This document shows positions 59,468 through 64,000 of a stretch of DNA of 64,000 nucleotides, piece by piece. Numbering within the stretch: position 1 is the first letter of the stretch; each line of letters begins with the position of its first letter. Under the pieces are notes generated by a model. It worked only from the letters and a program-made list of their open reading frames with translations. It did not search any database and was not told the origin of the DNA. Source of the stretch: Geosiphon pyriformis (lineage: Eukaryota > Glomeromycota > Glomeromycetes > Archaeosporales > Geosiphonaceae); contig JAAOMT010000201.1 of NCBI GenBank assembly GCA_016748015.1, positions 384,336 to 448,335 on the forward strand, in the 5' to 3' direction. A program made the position numbers and the translations under genes.

Positions 59468-62400
59468 ATGCAAGTTAAAATTTTACTACAGTTTTTTTTC
59501 CAGCTCATATTTAGTTTGCCTTTTTGCATCGGTGATGGATATAAGTCAATAGTTTACCCCGAAAATAAATTCCCAAGTTCATCCCCTATTAGAATATATT
59601 ATTATTCTGAAGGAACTGTAGTGTTAGAATTAGAACCTTATATTCCTCCAAATTCTTATCCAAATCGTGTTCTCAGGGTTTTTTCAGCAAATGGCACACT
59701 TAATTCATTTGAAGTGAAAAATCCCACAAAAGGAATTTCAATAGATCTTGGGTTTTACCCTTTATCACCGGGATATTTATTTTTGGTTTATACCAATACT
59801 TCCATTCCATCCGAACCTTTCTTTTACCCTAATTATGGAATGCTAGTTTCTTTAGATGGAAGAATTCTGCAAAAGTATTTCTGTTTAACAAAAGATAGAG
59901 TCAAAAAAAGTCTAATTTCTCTGTTTATTCACCTTTCTCTAATTACAACAAAAATGTTTCTCTAAAGTGATTTAGATTTAGGTATTTCAAACCAGTACAG
60001 CAACTCTTTAACGACGAATACTGAACCTGATCAGAATTTTATGTGGTCAACTCTAACACCAAAGCACAATGAAATTCGATGGACAGTTTTCCAAGCGCCG
60101 TAAGTCTAAAAAGAACAACGTAAAACATTTATTTTTATAGAAAGATTGTTTGACCATTTTTTTCAAAAGAATAGGAGCCCAAAGAATCAGGCTCTTACAA
60201 AAATTTGTGGAGGGATTATTTTGACAACGTTAAATATTACTAGTCATGCATCTTTTCCCACTGTAGATGGTGGTTATGGAGTGGCATTTATTGTGGAAAA
60301 AGCGGGATCCAGTAACAAGACAACTATTAATCCCTACACAAAAGGGATTGCAAGAAACGTAATAATCTCGGCATACGTTACTTTTTTGGACCCTAATGCA
60401 ACAAAATTTGGACAAAATTTCTTAATTTACACCACCAGTCAACCGGCAGCGCGTGAAGGTTTACGATTCTGCTTCCCAAAAGTCTTGGGAAATGGATTTG
60501 AATGTACAGTTGGTGACGATCGTATTTCTTTTCTAAGAAACGGAGCTGTAATTGATATAACACATTTAGAAACCCGGGATCAAATAAACAGACCATTACC
60601 TTATGGTGGAATTTTGGTCGACACTCATGTGACTGACCTTCAAAATTTTTCATCTGCGTTAATTTATGATGATAATGGCAATCCCAAACAGCAATGGCCA
60701 TTTCCTGTATCAAAAGGATATCTGTATAATTTTATGTATGACATCCTGCCAAATAATACCTTTTGGGGAGCATATAAGGAACTGCATAGTAATAATATTA
60801 CTCTTTATATTCAGGATGTCCCTAAATTTTTCAAAGGTAAGTCTTCATTTTCGGTGAATTTTTAAGAATTGCCTTTCGAATCATAAAGTACTGAACATTT
60901 TTTTAGATAATGGTTATAACAATCCAATGATTGAATCAACGACACCACCACGAAACTCAAAAGTTTCCTTGGAAAGTAAATTAATTAGCGTCAAATATAT
61001 TCAGCCAATCACCACGTCGATTAAGAATATCTCAATTTATCAGTTCAAAGGAGCTGATCCGATTCTGAGACAAACTTTTCCCTCCCAGTCCCAGTATTGC
61101 TCATTAAGTGATGATCAAAAATCAATAAACATCAAAGTGTTGAGCAGTACTTTTAATCAACCAAATGGCAGTTACTTTGTCATTATCGACAACAATTTCG
61201 TGAAAACTCGTTTGCTCGACGAGCCTTTGTTTGGCATCAAGAAAAATGACTGGATAATTACCAGAGGTGAACTATTATTTCGTGCTATTCCAATTAATAT
61301 ACTTGTATTAATTTATTCCTTATTTTTTTGAACAGATGAAGAGGAAAATGTTTTTGCGGGTAAGTTGATTCTTCTCAAAATATTCAAATTTCAACTTAAA
61401 AATTAACCAATATTCTTTAGGTTCTTTTACCGGCTTGGTTCGATTAACTCCGGATGGTTCAAAATTTTTTCGAGGTCTTTCTACCAATGCCGCCCGAGAG
61501 TTCATTAATCAACTAAAAGTTGAATTAGCACAGACCATTCCGGTGGACATTTCCAGAATATCAACTTCAGATCAACATCAAGAAGATCCTTCTTCGCCAT
61601 TTTCCCAAACACTACTAAAATTCACAATTTTGTCGACCCAGGACTCTTCTCAACCTAATTCTTTCAAACTATCCCAAGATCTAAAAACTCTTATTGAAAA
61701 TAAGGGAATTACACAACTTAGCTTGAATCCTCAATCTTCTTTATTGGATAGTGATTTCGGATTCCGGTCAACACGTAAAAATCAAAAAAATCTCAATTTT
61801 GTTTTCATCAATCTAAAAAGATAGATTCTAAGTAAAATTTTATTTTGACAGCGAACATATGGGAAAATTTAAAATTAAAGATCATTATTCTTGGAGTATT
61901 CATTATATTTTTATTGATCGTTTACATTTTGGCAAGGAGGAGATTTCCAGAGGTAAGCTAATGGCGTTTAACAGTGACTTTAGTCGAAATTTATTAAAAA
62001 TGCTCTTTATCTAGGGAAACAACTTTGCTCTAATAAATCAAGTCTTAGTTTTGTTTGATCTGGCCATGGATGTCACCTTTATTCTATATAATGGGAAAGA
62101 TGTTAAAAGTTTATTTTTACCAAGGTACATAAAAATCTCATTTTGTGTCGCTCAAAATATTCTTATCTTAACTTTTCGAAAAACTTTCAGTATTATAATT
62201 TTAGCTGTCGTGGTGACTTTCAATTCCGGTTTAGCAGTTTACATTTTAGTAAACGAAATCAAAAGAAACAAAAATTGTGTTGACTGGTTCCAAGAATATA
62301 CTAAACCAGCCGCTATGATTACTTTAACTTCCGCTGCTAACATTGAATCTCTTAAACTGCTCTCCTCACGTTTTGCTGGCTTAAAAATTTTCAGTTTACC

Positions 62401-62797
62401 TTTATCTCCTACGGCCATTCAATTGATTTTTTGGGGTGGATTCATAAATTTGTTCCTCGAAGATATTCCACAATTGATTATTCAGGTAGGAAAAATAATC
62501 AGTCGGTAATTTACTATTAATTAATTCAATTACTAACTTCGACCCATTCATTTCAAGATTCTTTATTATAATTGGAGCATTTCTTATGATATAATTCCAT
62601 TTCTCAGTCTTGTGACTGCCGTGCTCAGCGTCCTATGTAACATTATTGGACGCATTTATTACCTTATAATTGAACTTTATGTGAAACCAAACACATTTAG
62701 TAGAAAGATTGCTAATTACAATGATACATTAACACTTGAGGAAGAGCAAAGATCACCCATTCTTTTAGATCCACAATATACTGAACCGATGGATTGA
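59468..62797 (+). CDS. Large secretory-pathway membrane protein: long ectodomain plus C-terminal multi-pass domain, 10 exons
   Basis: Exons: 59468-59874, 59968-60099, 60175-60836, 60907-61266, 61336-61359 (24-nt microexon), 61421-61774, 61852-61952, 62015-62124, 62191-62485 and 62558-62797. They give 2685 nt and 894 aa with consistent phases; several splice sites are confirmed by the same boundaries in the pseudogene at 47416. A signal peptide (1-22) precedes an ectodomain of about 630 residues with many N-x-S/T sites. TM1 is about 653-673 (IIILGVFIIFLLIVYILARR). Further segments are near 684-703 (LFDLAMDV), 718-738, 790-806 and 825-851, with EDIPQLIIQ at 807-815. This resembles a family expanded in Rhizophagus, of unknown function. 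The E-x-x-PQL-x-x-Q segment recalls XK-type scramblases, only as a hint. The start is the first ATG after the upstream stop. Confidence 0.82.
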
Positions 62798-63366
62798 TGG
62801 ATAAAAAATTATCAGAGAAAAACAGTATAATATATTTTAAAAGTCGCTCAGTTTTTAAACTTGAATAAGATTTTTTTGAGATTACCGTAAGTGTAAATAA
62901 TAAATAAATTTCTTTTCAGTATCAAGGCAAGTTCAATTAAAAGTATTTAAATACCAGCTATCAAGTAAATTTATTTTGATTTAATAGTTTTAATTTCAAG
63001 TTAGAAAATATTAATTTGCTACTTTAGAATTAGTCATTAAGAATTAGTGAAAAATTAAAAAACATTTTAAATTTTAAATAACTCCCAGACCTTTGATCTG
63101 GGCTTTTTAAGAAATCTTAATCAAATTTACCAATAAATTATTGAATAAAATGTGGATTTGGTTTCCCGGCTATTACTATTAAGGAAATTCATCATGTGAA
63201 AACAAAGGGAAAGGGGATTGAGTTCGTAAACCAGCTTTTGTATTCATAATCATGATTCCGGTGAGGTTTAATGAACTATTTCGATTTTTTTAACAATCCC
63301 TTTTCCATGATTATTTTTGATTTCAAAAGGTATTAATCAATAAGCCAGTTTGAAAAAAAATGTACA
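62798..63366. other. Convergent intergenic region
   Basis: It separates the 3' ends of the convergent genes at 59468-62797 and 63367-63941. No further feature. Confidence 0.5.
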
Positions 63367-63941
63367 TCAAGTGATCTTGATGTCAGCACAATTAATGTAG
63401 AGTTCTTCCGTGGTTTTGGCTAGCCATCGCCATCTTAAAGTACATTTATCACACGTTTTTCCAGCCGGTAATTCAACACGTCGACTAAAATTACCAGTTT
63501 CGTTTGCACAACTGGGTAATTTTTTTAGAATTTTGAAATCCCCGCTGTCTCCAGTAGTAGATAACTCGACAAAACATTTGCCTTGATGTGCTGCTGTAAT
63601 TTCGAATAAGATCTGAATACTACTACCCGATTTATATGTGTTATCGGCGGGAACTGACTTTGAAGGAAGATTGGCACAAGGGTAAGTTGTGGCTGGCCCT
63701 TTGCTGATTGTAAATCCATTATCTTCGTCACCAGAAGGAAGACGAGTTATTGGTATTTTCTATAAAATGAAATTTGTTTAAAATTTGATATTTTCGTAAG
63801 AAATTATTTGAGTTAAACTTTTTAATTATAATTTGACATGCTTACCATACGACCATGACTCATGACTTGTCCAGCAAGCACTAGCAAACTGTAGAAAACA
63901 AATAAGAAATAACTAGAGAAATTTTTGTTTGATAAATTCAT
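63367..63941 (-). CDS. Secreted histidine-brace (LPMO/AA11-like) protein, compact form
   Basis: Minus strand, two exons (63941-63846 and 63759-63367; 86-bp intron with GTAAGC donor) give 162 aa. The signal peptide (1-28, ending GQVMS) is followed by HGRM, giving mature His1. The core follows the first paralogue closely: RLPSGDEDNGFTISKGPATT, EITAAHQGKCFVELSTTG, AGKTCDKCTLRWRWLAK, and ELYINCADIKIT at the very end. It lacks the linker, basic tail and 11-residue repeats of the copy at 52648. All presumed brace residues (His1, internal His, Tyr) and the six Cys are present. It is predicted to be secreted and copper-binding; substrate unknown. Only 59 bp of upstream sequence lies in the window. 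Confidence 0.8.
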
Positions 63942-64000
63942 CTTTTTAATGTGGGCTTTAAAACACAAAATGAGGGCGACTCGTATATCAAATACAAGTT

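Noticed and set aside
1-64000. tRNA, rRNA, CRISPR or prokaryotic operon features
   Set aside because: No tRNA B-box/cloverleaf, rRNA segment or spaced direct-repeat array was found by eye. Introns and microsatellites indicate a eukaryotic nuclear sequence. A tRNAscan or Infernal run would settle weak candidates.

Overview
The window looks like nuclear DNA of a filamentous fungus, most probably an arbuscular mycorrhizal fungus (Glomeromycotina, Rhizophagus-like). The evidence is an extremely A+T-rich background full of trinucleotide and pentanucleotide microsatellites, short introns of about 60-120 bp with GT..AG ends, a MATA_HMG-type HMG-box protein, and a long non-LTR retrotransposon whose two proteins match, from memory, the abundant LINE family of Rhizophagus irregularis. 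The organism call is inference; no rRNA, tRNA or CRISPR was seen.

Layout. 1-6.8 kb: minus-strand LINE relic (ORF1 gag-like with a zinc knuckle; ORF2 endonuclease, reverse transcriptase, RNase H, zinc finger). It is broken almost only by point stops that look like C:G to T:A transitions. 7.1-9.3 kb: a decayed pogo/Tigger-like DNA transposon with recognisable terminal inverted repeats and TA flanks. 11.3-12.0 kb: a five-exon gene for a small bPH (bacterial-type PH) domain protein, reconstructed by splicing. 15.4-15.9 kb: exon-like fragments of an unresolved or broken gene. 21.9-23.3 kb: an intronless HMG-box regulator with a His-Gln repeat tail. 25.8-26.1 kb: a small single-membrane-segment protein. 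26.1-47.4 kb: essentially gene-free, A+T-rich, microsatellite-laden DNA, including a 122-bp tandem repeat.

47.4-64 kb is the most gene-like stretch. Two gene families are interleaved. The first is small secreted proteins that begin, after the predicted signal peptide, with His-Gly-Arg-Met and carry an internal Ala-Ala-His and a C-terminal Glu-Leu-Tyr-Ile-Asn-Cys-Ala-Asp. This is the layout of histidine-brace copper proteins (LPMO, AA11-like); there are three copies, one of which has lost the N-terminal His. The second is large proteins with a signal peptide, an ectodomain of about 650 residues and a C-terminal membrane domain of about five segments containing an EDIPQLIIQ motif (one intact 10-exon copy of 894 aa and one collapsed pseudogene). 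Two Tc1/mariner elements lie in this cluster. One ends abruptly at an exact 19-bp Tn5/Nextera mosaic-end sequence (59228-59246), so the assembly is probably artefactual or chimeric there.

How the genes could work together: the histidine-brace proteins should be secreted or wall-associated, and the large proteins should sit in a membrane with the ectodomain outside or in the lumen. Their interleaving could reflect a shared surface role or only local tandem duplication; the sequence does not decide this.
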